Source of the DNA: an uncultured Pygmaiobacter sp.
Lineage (GTDB): Bacteria > Bacillota > Clostridia > Oscillospirales > Ruminococcaceae
Direction: 5' to 3'
DNA: 64,000 nt
Assembly: GCA_944386485.1 (NCBI GenBank)
Contig: CALXBG010000046.1
Span: 1-64,000 of the forward strand
Positions 52,139 through 60,911 of this stretch are shown here, in pieces. The translations under genes were made by a program, and so were the position numbers. A model generated the notes under the pieces. The model did no database searches. It was not told where the DNA came from and saw only the letters and a program-made list of their open reading frames with translations. Numbering within the stretch: position 1 is the stretch's first letter; each line of letters opens with the position of its first letter.

Positions 52139-53660
52139 CACTCAGTTTCCCTCCCAACATAAGCAGGCCGATCTGCTCCTCGGTGTACTCCCGATAGCGT
52201 CCGCCGTCGCTGATTTCGCCGTTGTAGATCACCAGCACACGGTCGGAGAGCTGCAATACCTCGTTGAGCTCGTGGCTGACGATCAGGATGCCGACGCCAG
52301 AGGCCGCCAGCTCAATGATCTTGGACCAGATAAACTCGATCGCCCCGACGTCGATGCCACGGGTGGGGTCCTCGATGATCAGCAGCTTATTCTCCTGCAA
52401 AAACTCCCTGCCCACGACCAACTTCTGGATGTTGCCGCCCGAGAGGGTGCGGACCTTGTCGCTATTCTTCTGCCGCTTGACCATGAACTGGTCGACGATT
52501 CGGTCGGTGAAGGCCTCGATCTCGCGGTGGTTGAGCAGCCACTTGCTGGAAAAGCCGTGGGCGATGTGGTAGCCCATGATGGAATTTTCCCAGATCGACG
52601 CATTGCCGTTCACCCCCGCGCCCAGCCGGTCCTGCGGCACATAGCCGATGCCCATGCAGCGGCGCTGCGCTGGGGTGGCACGATTGATCGGATTCCCCTC
52701 AAAAAGGATCTGGGAACCCGGCTCCGGCGCGCGCAGCCCGAACAGCGCCTCGACCAGCTGCTGCTGACCTGAGCCGGCTACCCCGGCGACCCCGACGATC
52801 TCCCCGGCGCGCACCTCGAAGGAGACATTTTTGACCCGGAGGATCCCCTCCTTGTCCCGTACTGAAAGGTTCTCGACCTTGAGCACCGGCGGGCCGAACG
52901 GGTGATCCTTCTTCTCGGCCTGAAGAATGACCTCCCGGCCGACCATCAGGCTGGCAAGACCCCGCTCGTCGATCTCGTCCGGGCGCACCGTCGCGACCAC
53001 CTTGCCGTCCTTGAGCACCGTGATGGTGTCGGCAATCTCAAACACCTCGCCCAGCTTGTGGGAGATGAAGATGATCGTCTTGCCGGAATCGACCAGGAAC
53101 CGGATTGCCTTGAACAGGCCGCGGATGCCGCTGGGGGTGAGCACCGAGGTGGGCTCGTCGAGGATCAGGATCTCGGCGCCCCGGTAGAGCGCCTTGACGA
53201 TCTCCACCTGCTGGAGCATCGCGACCGGCAGCTCCTTGATCTTCTCGTCCAGCGGGATGTTGAACTGATATTTTTCACAGATCCCCTCGATCTTGGCGCG
53301 GCAGGCCTTCTTGTCGATGAAGATCCCGCCGTGCTTCTCCTCAAAGCCGAGGATGATGTTGTCATAGACCGTCAGGTTGTTGTAGAGCATAAACTCCTGA
53401 TGCACCATGCCGATGCCCGCCCGCGCGGCCTCCAGCGGCGTTTTGAAGTTGGTCTTTTGGCCGTTCAGCCAGATCTCTCCGCTGTCCGGCTTGTAGATGT
53501 GGGTCAAGATCCGCATCAGGGTGGATTTTCCCGCCCCATTCTCCCCGATCAGGGCGTGCACCGTTCCCTTGCGGACGTCCAGATTGATATCGTCGTTGGC
53601 GACCAGGCGGGCAAAGGTCTTTCGGATATGCTTCATCTGGAGGATGTATTCATCGCTCAT
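52104..53660 (-). CDS. BMP-type ABC transporter ATPase (two domains)
   Basis: A 518-aa protein with two nucleotide-binding domains: GENGAGKST and LILDEPTSVLTP in the first; GVAGSGQQQ, LSGGNIQK and EDPTRGIDVGAIE in the second. In the second domain the Walker B reads IIEDPTRG, with Asp where Glu is expected. It energises import of a nucleoside-like substrate. Confidence 0.92.
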   Translation of the reverse strand: MSDEYILQMKHIRKTFARLVANDDINLDVRKGTVHALIGENGAGKSTLMRILTHIYKPDSGEIWLNGQKTNFKTPLEAARAGIGMVHQEFMLYNNLTVYDNIILGFEEKHGGIFIDKKACRAKIEGICEKYQFNIPLDEKIKELPVAMLQQVEIVKALYRGAEILILDEPTSVLTPSGIRGLFKAIRFLVDSGKTIIFISHKLGEVFEIADTITVLKDGKVVATVRPDEIDERGLASLMVGREVILQAEKKDHPFGPPVLKVENLSVRDKEGILRVKNVSFEVRAGEIVGVAGVAGSGQQQLVEALFGLRAPEPGSQILFEGNPINRATPAQRRCMGIGYVPQDRLGAGVNGNASIWENSIMGYHIAHGFSSKWLLNHREIEAFTDRIVDQFMVKRQKNSDKVRTLSGGNIQKLVVGREFLQENKLLIIEDPTRGIDVGAIEFIWSKIIELAASGVGILIVSHELNEVLQLSDRVLVIYNGEISDGGRYREYTEEQIGLLMLGGKLSDVQGDVQNQNQ

Positions 53661-53761
53661 GTCCAGTCTCCTCCTTTGGGATCATAAACCAAAGGGGAGC
53701 CTTCGCTCCCCCTTGGACCGGATGCCGCTGTGGACCGCTGGGGCCCAGCGCCGCGCCCGAA

Positions 53762-54814
53762 TCAATAGCCCAGATCGTACTCCTCGTAGCCGCCGGCGAA
53801 GACGTCCACCGAGCCGTCGAGGATTCCGTCGCAGAGCGCCAGCACCTCTTCGCGCAGCTCGTCGGGGAGATTCTCGAGATCGCGCTCGTCGTAGGGGATG
53901 TTGCCGCTGGCCATATTGAAGGCCATCTGCGCGGGCAGATCCTCTCCGTCGTACCACATGTTCGCCACGGTGTAGACCATGTTGTCCATCGCCTTGATGG
54001 TGTTCCAGAATACCATCTCGCCCTTGTCGCCCTGCCAGTCGTCAACGCCGATGCAGGGGATCTGCTTCTCATCGCAGGCCTTGATGATGCCAAGGCCGGA
54101 CAGGTTCGCCGCCTGCTGGATCACGTCGACGTCGTAGTTCTCGAGCATCGCCATCGCGGTGTCATAGCCCGCCTGGGTGTCCCGCGGATCACCGGTGAAG
54201 GCCACGACCACCTCGGTGCCGTTGTCCGCGTACTTGACACCGGCCTCAAAGCCGTACTGGAACCGGCGCATATTGACGGTGTCCTGATGGGCAATCCAGC
54301 CGACCTGACCGGTCTTGCTGGTCTTGGCCGCGATGTAGCCCGAGATGAAGGACGCCTCCCACGGGTCGCAGGGCACCGCGGTCGCAAAGTCGAGATCGTT
54401 CTCCATATAGCTGTCGATGAAGATCACATAGCTGTTGGGATACTTCTCGTGGAACTCGTCCGCGATGTCCCGGAAGGTCTCGGCCAGCGAATCAATTCGC
54501 AGATAGATCAGCCCGTAGCCGGCCTCGCCCATCGCCATCATCGTCTCGGCCCACTCGGCGCTGTCGGTGGACTCCACCGCCTTGACCTCCCAGCCCTCCG
54601 CCTCGAGGTCCTCAAAGCCCTTCCAGATCAGCAGATCCCAGTCGCTGGAAATCGCCACGTTGGAGATGTAACAGGCCTTCTTGACCCGCCCGCCGTTGTC
54701 GTCGGAAGCGCCCTGCGAATTCTGTGCCGCCGAGGATCCGCCCGAGCCGCAGGCGGTCAGCAGCAGTCCGAAGGTCAGAACGATAGACAGCAGTCCGAAC
54801 AGTCTTCTTTTCAT
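53762..54814 (-). CDS. BMP-family substrate-binding lipoprotein
   Basis: A 350-aa lipoprotein (lipobox LLTACGSGG) of the BMP/PnrA family, which binds nucleosides: DPRDTQAGYDTAMAML, DVIQQAANLSGLGIIKAC and GVDDWQGDKGEMV. It is the first gene of the minus-strand operon 54814-46989 and has a clear promoter. The ligand is likely a nucleoside or ribosyl compound by family and context. Confidence 0.92.
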   Translation of the reverse strand: MKRRLFGLLSIVLTFGLLLTACGSGGSSAAQNSQGASDDNGGRVKKACYISNVAISSDWDLLIWKGFEDLEAEGWEVKAVESTDSAEWAETMMAMGEAGYGLIYLRIDSLAETFRDIADEFHEKYPNSYVIFIDSYMENDLDFATAVPCDPWEASFISGYIAAKTSKTGQVGWIAHQDTVNMRRFQYGFEAGVKYADNGTEVVVAFTGDPRDTQAGYDTAMAMLENYDVDVIQQAANLSGLGIIKACDEKQIPCIGVDDWQGDKGEMVFWNTIKAMDNMVYTVANMWYDGEDLPAQMAFNMASGNIPYDERDLENLPDELREEVLALCDGILDGSVDVFAGGYEEYDLGY

Positions 54815-54879
54815 TTTTTTCCTCCTTGTCTTTCAGATGATTCCCTCGATCCCAGTACCGGGATCCTTCTTTATTACCT

Positions 54880-54908
54880 AGTATAAAAAGTAAAATTTTT
54901 GTTTTCAA
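54880..54908 (-). promoter_or_regulatory. Promoter of the BMP/ARH operon
   Basis: On the minus strand TTGAAA, 17 bp and TATACT. A palindrome ACAATATATTGT lies further upstream near 54965 and could bind the adjacent GntR. Confidence 0.7.
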
Positions 54909-55030
54909 TTCGCAAAAAGTTGGAAATAATCGAAAATAATGAACATATTTTCCTATTGTCCAAACAATATATTGTGCATATTTCACAGAACATTTTCCTG
55001 TACAATAGACTGGCGTGGAAAATTGAGTCG

Positions 55031-55073
55031 AAAAAAGGCGGTCAGGACATTGCTTGTCCTGACCGCCTTTTTT
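55031..55073. terminator. Bidirectional terminator between GntR and BMP genes
   Basis: GGCGGTCAGGACA and its perfect complement flanked by A6 and T6. On the minus strand it ends the GntR transcript. Confidence 0.93.
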
Positions 55074-55083
55074 CCCCGCAGTC

Positions 55084-55809
55084 TCAGCGCTGCAGCGTTG
55101 TTTTGTAGATATATTTGCTGCCCTCATAGAAGGAGATCGTATAGTAGAGCGGCCGCCCGTCGGCCAGATAACCGGTGTTGCAGGTCCGCAGTACCGGGGT
55201 GGTGGCGGTGACCCCCAGCAGCTGCACCACCTCTGCGGGGGGATGCATCGCACAGAAGGTCACGCTGCTCTTGCCCAGCTGCAGTCCGTAGACCGATTCA
55301 TACAGCCGGTAGAGCGAGACGTTCGGGGAGGTGATATACCGGTCCAGATTCGGGCACAGCAGCGAGGGAATGTACGCATTTTCCAGCGAGATGAGCACGC
55401 CGTCCATATACCGCAGGCGGCAGACCAGATAAACCTTGTGCAGCGGGGTGATCTCCAGCGCCTCACGCACCTGCTCATCCACCTCATCCAGCAGGCTGAC
55501 CTGCAGAATCCGGCCGGAGGGGGTTTTGTTGTTGTTGATCAGCATATCGGTGAACCCCATCATCCGGGAAAGGTTGACCTGCTGTTTGTTGTAGGTCACA
55601 AAGGTCCCCTTTGCCGGGATCCGGATCACATAGTCCTCGGCCACCAGCTGGTTGAGCGCGCGGCGCACCGTTCCCCGGCTGGCAGCATACCGCTCCATCA
55701 ATTCGTACTCGATGGGCAGCTTCTGGCCCGGGGTGAAGTCTCCGTGCTGAATCTGGCTTCGAAGCTCCTCGTAAATTCTCATGTGGAGGTATTTGAATTC
55801 GGTACTCAA
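55084..55809 (-). CDS. GntR-family regulator with UTRA domain (BMP/ARH cluster)
   Basis: A 241-aa regulator: GntR winged helix (YELMERYAASRGTVRRALNQLVAEDYVIR) and a UTRA domain. It lies just upstream of the BMP operon on the same strand, separated by a terminator, and probably controls it in response to a nucleoside or ribose derivative. Confidence 0.9.
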   Translation of the reverse strand: MSTEFKYLHMRIYEELRSQIQHGDFTPGQKLPIEYELMERYAASRGTVRRALNQLVAEDYVIRIPAKGTFVTYNKQQVNLSRMMGFTDMLINNNKTPSGRILQVSLLDEVDEQVREALEITPLHKVYLVCRLRYMDGVLISLENAYIPSLLCPNLDRYITSPNVSLYRLYESVYGLQLGKSSVTFCAMHPPAEVVQLLGVTATTPVLRTCNTGYLADGRPLYYTISFYEGSKYIYKTTLQR

Positions 55810-55877
55810 GCGATTCCCTCCCTGTACGACGCGATCTGTGGGCGCGTGGTTACAAACGTCTCCCCCAGTTTTATTTT

Positions 55878-55906
55878 ATCATAGCGAACTGGCTCAATAA
55901 AATCAA
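55878..55906 (-). promoter_or_regulatory. Promoter of the GntR gene
   Basis: On the minus strand TTGATT, 17 bp and TATGAT. Confidence 0.7.
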
Positions 55907-55939
55907 ATACCTGATAAAAGAACGACGCGTCCGTTTTTC

Positions 55940-56374
55940 TTATCGCTCAAACTGCATCGGGGTATACCGGATGCCGCCGCGCAGCTGTTCGGTATCCAGA
56001 TCGGCAAAGCCCAGCGCATGGTAAAAGTCCACCGCGGCGGGGGAGGAATTGACGGTAAAGCGCCGGTTGCCGCTGTTTTGCAGCAGATACTCCCACAGCG
56101 CCCTGCCGATCCCCTGCCGCTGGAAACGGGGGTTGACAAAAAACAGGCAGAGGTGGCTGCGCTGCTCCCCGGTCGCGAGGACGCCCAGCAGCTTTTCCCC
56201 CTCCTGCGCACCGAAAAATTCCAGCCCGCCGATCGCCGCCTCGTCCGAGAGAAAGGCCCGGAAGGAGGCGATGCCCGCGTCGGTGTAGTCCGGCGCGTCG
56301 CAGGCGAGAAAGACCCTCAGGACCAGCGCGAGCGCTGCCTCCCGCTGTGCGGCATCCAGCTTTTTGATCTCCAT
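55940..56374 (-). CDS. GNAT-family N-acetyltransferase
   Basis: A 144-aa GNAT protein with the acetyl-CoA loop RFQRQGIGRALW and the terminal AVDFYHALGF motif. It lies 15 bp after the FadR-type GntR gene on the same strand. The substrate is unknown. Confidence 0.85.
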   Translation of the reverse strand: MEIKKLDAAQREAALALVLRVFLACDAPDYTDAGIASFRAFLSDEAAIGGLEFFGAQEGEKLLGVLATGEQRSHLCLFFVNPRFQRQGIGRALWEYLLQNSGNRRFTVNSSPAAVDFYHALGFADLDTEQLRGGIRYTPMQFER

Positions 56375-56389
56375 TCTATTCTCCCCCCG

Positions 56390-57055
56390 TCACTCCTGTC
56401 CGAGCAGCTCCAGCATGAGGTCCCGCGTGGTCTCCAGATGCGCGGCCACCACCCGGTAGGGCTCAAACGGGTCCTCCGCCTGACCGACCGCCCACAGAAT
56501 CTCCCGGTGCTCGGCCAGCGCCTGCGCCGGGCGGCCGGGCAGCGCAAGGCTCTCCCGCGCGATCGAGGCGACCCGGTGGTTGAGCAGCTCATACAGACGG
56601 CCCAGCTCCCGGTTACCGGCATGGCCGACCAGCAGCCGGTGAAACTCGAGATCCTGCTCGAGCAGCGCCGAGCGGTCGAGCGCACCGGCAATCTGCCGCT
56701 CCATCTGGGTGATGCAGTCCCGCAGCGCGCCGAGGGTGCCCTGCCCGCGCACCGACGCGCGGTCGCGGGCCAGTTCCAGCGCGCAGTAGCCCTCTACCGC
56801 GGTGCGGGCCTGAAAGGTGGTAAAGACGTCCTCCCGGGTCAGCCGGTGCAGCCGGAACCCCCGGCTGGGCAGGATGTCGACGGTCCGGTCCTGGCTCAGC
56901 CGGACGAGCGCGTCCTTGACCGGGGTGCGGGAGATGCCGATCTCCGCCGCGAGGCGGGTCTCGGAATAGATCTCCCCCGGCCGGAACGCCCCCTTGCGGA
57001 TCTGTTCCAGCAGGTAGTCGTACGCCTGCTGCTGCAGCGGTGCCTGGTAGCCCAT
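56390..57055 (-). CDS. GntR-family regulator, FadR (FCD) subfamily
   Basis: A 221-aa regulator: N-terminal GntR HTH (ETRLAAEIGISRTPVKDALVRL) and an all-helical FCD effector domain with metal-ligand candidates (Asp/His in DLEFHRLLVGHAGN, His near AEHREI and VVAAHLETTRD). FCD domains bind carboxylic acids. The start at 57055 follows AAAGGGGG. It is divergent from the dehydrogenase/sugar-acid kinase pair and a palindromic operator lies between them. Confidence 0.9.
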   Translation of the reverse strand: MGYQAPLQQQAYDYLLEQIRKGAFRPGEIYSETRLAAEIGISRTPVKDALVRLSQDRTVDILPSRGFRLHRLTREDVFTTFQARTAVEGYCALELARDRASVRGQGTLGALRDCITQMERQIAGALDRSALLEQDLEFHRLLVGHAGNRELGRLYELLNHRVASIARESLALPGRPAQALAEHREILWAVGQAEDPFEPYRVVAAHLETTRDLMLELLGQE

Positions 57056-57215
57056 CCGCACATCCCCCCTTTCCGCGGCCCCATCCGGCCGCATTTTTGG
57101 CTTTTCTATTTTCTATTTATTATAGGGACGCCCGGACACCCCGTCAAGCGACCTTGCCCCGCCGCCTTTGTGCAGATTGCCTGTCGCGCGGCTGAATTTT
57201 CGGCACAGATGCCCA

Positions 57216-57249
57216 TTGCCACCCCAACCGGTATACCGGTATACTGGTT
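57216..57249 (+). promoter_or_regulatory. Promoter and 24-bp near-palindromic operator
   Basis: AACC-GGTATACC and GGTATAC-TGGTT form an inverted repeat with one mismatch (57226-57249). It covers the spacer and -10 of a promoter (TTGCCA at 57216, 18 bp, TATACT at 57240). GTATAC cores are typical of FadR-subfamily GntR operators. Confidence 0.7.
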
Positions 57250-57335
57250 GTAATTGGCAGAGGTGAGGCCTGTTTTTTTCTGTCCGGCGGATCGGCAAAG
57301 AGAAGGACGGCGCCGTGCAAAAAGGAGGAAGCAAG

Positions 57336-58229
57336 ATGAAGATTGGTCTGATTGGACTTGGGATTATGGGGCGGCCGATGGCCCACAACCTGCTGCGCGC
57401 GGGCTTTGCGCTGATGGTCAACGACACCCAGCAGGCGGCGGTGGACGAGCTGGTCGCGGCGGGCGCGCAGGCGGGCGGCTATGCCGAGATCGGGGCGGAC
57501 TGTGAGATCGTGCTGACCATGCTGCCCAGCGGCGAGATCGTGCAGCAGGTGCTGTTCGGGGAGCAGGGCGTCGCCTGCGGGCTGCGGGCCGGGCAGCTGG
57601 TCTGCGACCTGTCGAGCGTGACCCCCACCCAGAGCCGGGATTGCGCCGCGCGGCTGGCAGAGATCGGGGTCGGGTTCGTCGACGCGCCGGTCTCGGGCGG
57701 GGAGCCGGGCGCGGTCGCGGGGACGCTGGCGATCATGTGCGGGGGCAGCGAGGCGGATTTTGCGCGGCTGGAGCCCTGTTTTGCGGCCATCGGCGCGAGC
57801 TGGGAGCTGATCGGCCCGGTGGGCAGCGGCAGCGTGACCAAGCTGGCCAACCAGATCATGGTCAACCTGAACATCGCGGCGGTCAGCGAGGCGCTGGTGC
57901 TGGCGGCAAAGGCGGGGGTTGACCCGATGAAGGTCTACAAGGCGGTGCGGGGCGGGCTCGCGGGCAGCGCGGTGCTGGACGCGAAAGCCCCGATGATCTG
58001 CGCGCGCAACTTTGCGCCGGGGGGCAAGATCAGCATCAACCACAAGGACATCCGCAACGTGCTGGACACCGCCCATCAGCTCGACGTACCGCTTCCCTTC
58101 ACCGCCCAGCTGTTTGAGCTGCAGCAGGCGCTGAAGGTGGCGGGACATCTGGGGGAGGACCATTGCGCCTATGTGAAATACTTTGAGGCGCTCGCCGGCG
58201 TCGAGGTGGTCGGAGGGGAGGAAACGTGA
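57336..58229 (+). CDS. Beta-hydroxyacid dehydrogenase of the LtnD/GarR type
   Basis: A 297-aa NAD(P)-dependent dehydrogenase: Rossmann motif GLIGLGIMGRPMAHNLL, substrate motif FVDAPVSGGEPGAVAGTL, and the catalytic Lys region GSGSVTKLANQIM. Its overlap with an OtnK-type kinase points to L-threonate or D-erythronate 2-dehydrogenase (LtnD/PdxA2-type pathways); tartronate semialdehyde reductase is the alternative. The start at 57336 follows AAAGGAGG. Confidence 0.85.
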   Translation: MKIGLIGLGIMGRPMAHNLLRAGFALMVNDTQQAAVDELVAAGAQAGGYAEIGADCEIVLTMLPSGEIVQQVLFGEQGVACGLRAGQLVCDLSSVTPTQSRDCAARLAEIGVGFVDAPVSGGEPGAVAGTLAIMCGGSEADFARLEPCFAAIGASWELIGPVGSGSVTKLANQIMVNLNIAAVSEALVLAAKAGVDPMKVYKAVRGGLAGSAVLDAKAPMICARNFAPGGKISINHKDIRNVLDTAHQLDVPLPFTAQLFELQQALKVAGHLGEDHCAYVKYFEALAGVEVVGGEET

Positions 58230-59647
58230 TGCAGGCTGATATCTTAAACCGCTTTGCGGCGGTGGACGAGGCCGCGGTCGACCGGGTGCTGGCCCAGGAG
58301 ATCGCAAAGAACCCCGATAAGCTGATCGCGCTGGACGACGACCCCACCGGGGTGCAGACGGTGCACGGCATCTCGGTCTACACCGACTGGTCGCAGGAAT
58401 CGGTGCGCGCCGGCTTTGCCGAGCCCGGCAAGCTGTTTTACATCCTGACCAACTCCCGCGGGATGACGAGGGAGCGCACGAGAGCCGTTCACGAGGAGAT
58501 CGCGGCGGTTGTGGGCCGCGTCTCCCGCGAGAGCGGGCGTCCCTTTGTCCTCCTCTCCCGCAGCGATTCAACGCTGCGGGGGCATTACCCGCTTGAGACC
58601 GAGACGCTGCGCCGCTGCCTTGCCGCGCAGGGGATGCAGGTGGACGGGGAGATCCTCTGCCCCTTCTTTAAGGAAGGCGGGCGGTACACCATCGACAACG
58701 TCCACTATGTTCGAGATGGAGACCAGCTGATCCCGGCGGCCCAGACCGAGTTTGCCCGGGACAAGACCTTCGGCTACCACCACTCGGCGATCCCCGACTA
58801 TGTGGAGGAGAAGACCGGCGGGGCCTACCCGGCGGCGGGGGTGGTCTGCGTGCCGCTGGAGATGCTGCGCCGCTGCGACTATGACGGCGTCGCCGCGCTG
58901 CTGGCCGGGGTGCAAAACTTCGGCAAGGTCTGCGTCAACGCGGTGGACTACTGCGATCTGAAGGTCTTTGCCGTCGCCCTCTACCGCGCGATGGCCGCCG
59001 GCAAGCGGTTTTTGCTGCGGACCGCCGCCGGACTGGTCAAGGTGCTGGGCGGCGTACCCGACCGGCCGCTGCTGCGCCGGGAGGAGATGGTGCGCTCTGC
59101 GGCCGGCAACGGCGGCATGGTGGTGGTGGGCAGCCACACCGAGAAGACGACCGAGCAGCTGCGGCGGCTGCTCACCCTGCCGGGGGTCGAGCCGGTGGCC
59201 TTTGACTCGGACCTCGTGCTCTCCCCCGCCCCGGTGTTCGAGGCTGAGATCCGCCGCTGCGTGGCGCGGGCGGAGGAGATTCTGCGCGCGGGGGGCACCG
59301 CCGTCTGTTACACCAACCGCAAGCTGCTCTCGCTGGCGCAGGACAGCCCCGAGCAGGCGCTGCGGCGCAGCGTGCAGATCAGCGACGGGGTGCAGCGGCT
59401 GGTCGGCGAGCTGACCGTGACCCCTGCCTTTGTCGTCGCAAAGGGGGGCATTACCTCCAGCGACATCGGCACCCGGGCGCTGCGGGTGCGCCGGGCGCTG
59501 GTGCTGGGCCAGATCCTGCCGGGGATCCCGGTCTGGCAGACCGGGCCCGAGAGCCGGTTCCCCGGCGTTCCGTATGTGATCTTCCCCGGCAACACCGGCG
59601 GGCCCGACGCGCTGCGGCAGGCCGTCAAAATCCTGCAACAGGGCTAA
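58229..59647 (+). CDS. Four-carbon acid sugar kinase (OtnK/DUF1537 family)
   Basis: A 472-aa two-domain kinase: N-terminal substrate domain (LIALDDDPTGVQTVHG, SRSDSTLRGHYPLE) and C-terminal nucleotide domain (VVVGSHTEKTTEQL, AKGGITSSDIGTRAL, FPGNTGG). The family phosphorylates 3-keto-L-threonate or related C4 acids. It overlaps the dehydrogenase gene (TGATG). Decarboxylation to a triose phosphate would need an aldolase/decarboxylase not encoded here. Confidence 0.88.
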   Translation: MQADILNRFAAVDEAAVDRVLAQEIAKNPDKLIALDDDPTGVQTVHGISVYTDWSQESVRAGFAEPGKLFYILTNSRGMTRERTRAVHEEIAAVVGRVSRESGRPFVLLSRSDSTLRGHYPLETETLRRCLAAQGMQVDGEILCPFFKEGGRYTIDNVHYVRDGDQLIPAAQTEFARDKTFGYHHSAIPDYVEEKTGGAYPAAGVVCVPLEMLRRCDYDGVAALLAGVQNFGKVCVNAVDYCDLKVFAVALYRAMAAGKRFLLRTAAGLVKVLGGVPDRPLLRREEMVRSAAGNGGMVVVGSHTEKTTEQLRRLLTLPGVEPVAFDSDLVLSPAPVFEAEIRRCVARAEEILRAGGTAVCYTNRKLLSLAQDSPEQALRRSVQISDGVQRLVGELTVTPAFVVAKGGITSSDIGTRALRVRRALVLGQILPGIPVWQTGPESRFPGVPYVIFPGNTGGPDALRQAVKILQQG

Positions 59648-59657
59648 GCCTTACAAA

Positions 59658-59697
59658 AGAGAGCTGACACGCCTTTAGGTGTGTCAGCTCTCTTTTT
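59658..59697 (+). terminator. Terminator of the LtnD/OtnK operon
   Basis: AGAGAGCTGACAC and GTGTCAGCTCTCT arms, then T5. Confidence 0.92.
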
Positions 59698-60236
59698 GCG
59701 CCGCGCCGGACGAAAAAATTCCTTTGCGCTTTTTTTGCAAACTGTCAACATCTCTTTCAAGGTTTCTTCACCTTTACTCTCTATCATAAAAACTGTCAAA
59801 GGGATCAGGGTTCCCCCCCTTCCCATCCCAGACTGCCGCCGGGACGCCCGCGGCGTATCGGCGGGCCGGATGCCATCGGCCCGCAAGCCGGAATCAAATC
59901 ATGCTGCTCGCCCCCCGTCGCCGGGACGCCCGCGGCGGGGCGCGGCAGACAAACCATTCTCCGCCTTTGGCGGTTCAGATAGATTTTTTCGTCGCCCGCG
60001 AAACAGTTACAAAAGAATTACAAATATTAACAATTTCGTAACAACTTTTTGTAACCCATTTGATACAATATAATCGTAGCAGGTGACAATAACTTTTCTC
60101 CTTTTCCTCTTTTTTCTTTTTTAACCGCCGGCAGTTTTGCCGGCGGCCTTTTTTTGCTTTACGCGGACAGCGCAAGATGGTATGATCAGGGTAAGGACCG
60201 AGGATCCCGCTGCGGCGGGAAGAAAGGAAGGGACAG
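59698..60236. other. Non-coding stretch with direct repeat, promoter-like site and orphan terminator
   Basis: No gene is apparent. A 19-bp sequence (CGCCGGGACGCCCGCGGCG) occurs twice, at 59837 and 59919. GTTAC/GTAAC elements (about 60005-60055) and TATAAT at 60069 precede a terminator at 60125-60156 (CCGCCGGCA/TGCCGGCGG, T7). A transcript from this promoter would be only about 75 nt. Confidence 0.5.
60125..60156 (+). terminator. Terminator downstream of the orphan promoter
   Basis: CCGCCGGCA and TGCCGGCGG around GTTT, then T7. No coding gene ends upstream within 450 bp. Confidence 0.8.
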
Positions 60237-60440
60237 ATGACAGACGAAAAGATCGCGCGGATCAACGAGCTGGCAAAAAAGAGCCGGGAGGAGGGGCTCT
60301 CAGCTGAGGAGCAGCAGGAGCAGGCCGCGCTGCGCCGGGAATACGTCGAGGCGATGAAGGCGAGCCTGCGCGCCCAGCTGGACAACACGGTGATCGTGAC
60401 CCCCGAGGGCAGCCGCCCGCTGCGCCCAAAGAAAAAATGA
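60237..60440 (+). CDS. DUF896 (YnzC-like) small protein
   Basis: A 67-aa protein of the DUF896 family, with the conserved RINELAKKSREEGLSAEEQ and RREYVEAMKASLRAQLDN segments. It has a GAAAGGAAGGG site. Members are short helical hairpins; the Bacillus relative belongs to the SOS regulon, and the function is unknown. Confidence 0.9.
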   Translation: MTDEKIARINELAKKSREEGLSAEEQQEQAALRREYVEAMKASLRAQLDNTVIVTPEGSRPLRPKKK

Positions 60441-60441
60441 C

Positions 60442-60478
60442 TTGCTTTTTGAGACTTATTGAGATATAATCTCAATAA
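60442..60478 (+). promoter_or_regulatory. perR promoter with 23-bp perfect palindrome
   Basis: TTGCTT, 17 bp and TATAAT. A palindrome TTATTGAGAT-ATA-ATCTCAATAA (60456-60478) covers the -10 and is a likely autoregulatory Fur/PerR-type operator. Confidence 0.75.
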
Positions 60479-60509
60479 AGAATGCTTTTTAATAAAGGAG
60501 AGACCCCGC

Positions 60510-60911
60510 ATGAAACAGCGCAACACCCCGCAGCGGCGGCTGGTATTGCAGGCTTTGGCGGAGCTGGAGGGTCACCCCAGCGCCGAGGAGGTCTATCTGC
60601 GGGCGGCGCAGCTGTGTCCCGGTATCGGCCGGGCAACGGTTTACCGCTGTCTCAAGCTGTTGGCACACGAGGGCCGGCTGCGGCGGGTGGAGCTGCCCGA
60701 CGCCGCCGACCGGTACGACCGTCAGACCCGGCCCCACTACCATCTGCGGTGCGAGGGGTGCAGGGCGCTGATCGATCTGCCGGTGCCCTACCTCGCCGGG
60801 CTGGACGCGAACATCGGCCGGCACACCCAATTCGAGGTACACCGGCATATCCTGATCTTTGAGGGGCTTTGCCCCGACTGCCGGCGCCGTGCCGGCGAAA
60901 AACGCCCATGA
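60510..60911 (+). CDS. perR: Fur-family regulator, PerR-like
   Basis: A 133-aa Fur-family protein: winged helix (RLVLQALAEL, ATVYRCLKLLAHEGRLRRV), then a metal domain with HYHLRCEGC and the second structural CxxC pair (CPDCRRR). The size, its location upstream of rubrerythrin and the promoter palindrome support a peroxide regulator; a zinc- or iron-sensing Fur protein remains possible. The start at 60510 follows AAGGAGA. Confidence 0.82.
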   Translation: MKQRNTPQRRLVLQALAELEGHPSAEEVYLRAAQLCPGIGRATVYRCLKLLAHEGRLRRVELPDAADRYDRQTRPHYHLRCEGCRALIDLPVPYLAGLDANIGRHTQFEVHRHILIFEGLCPDCRRRAGEKRP

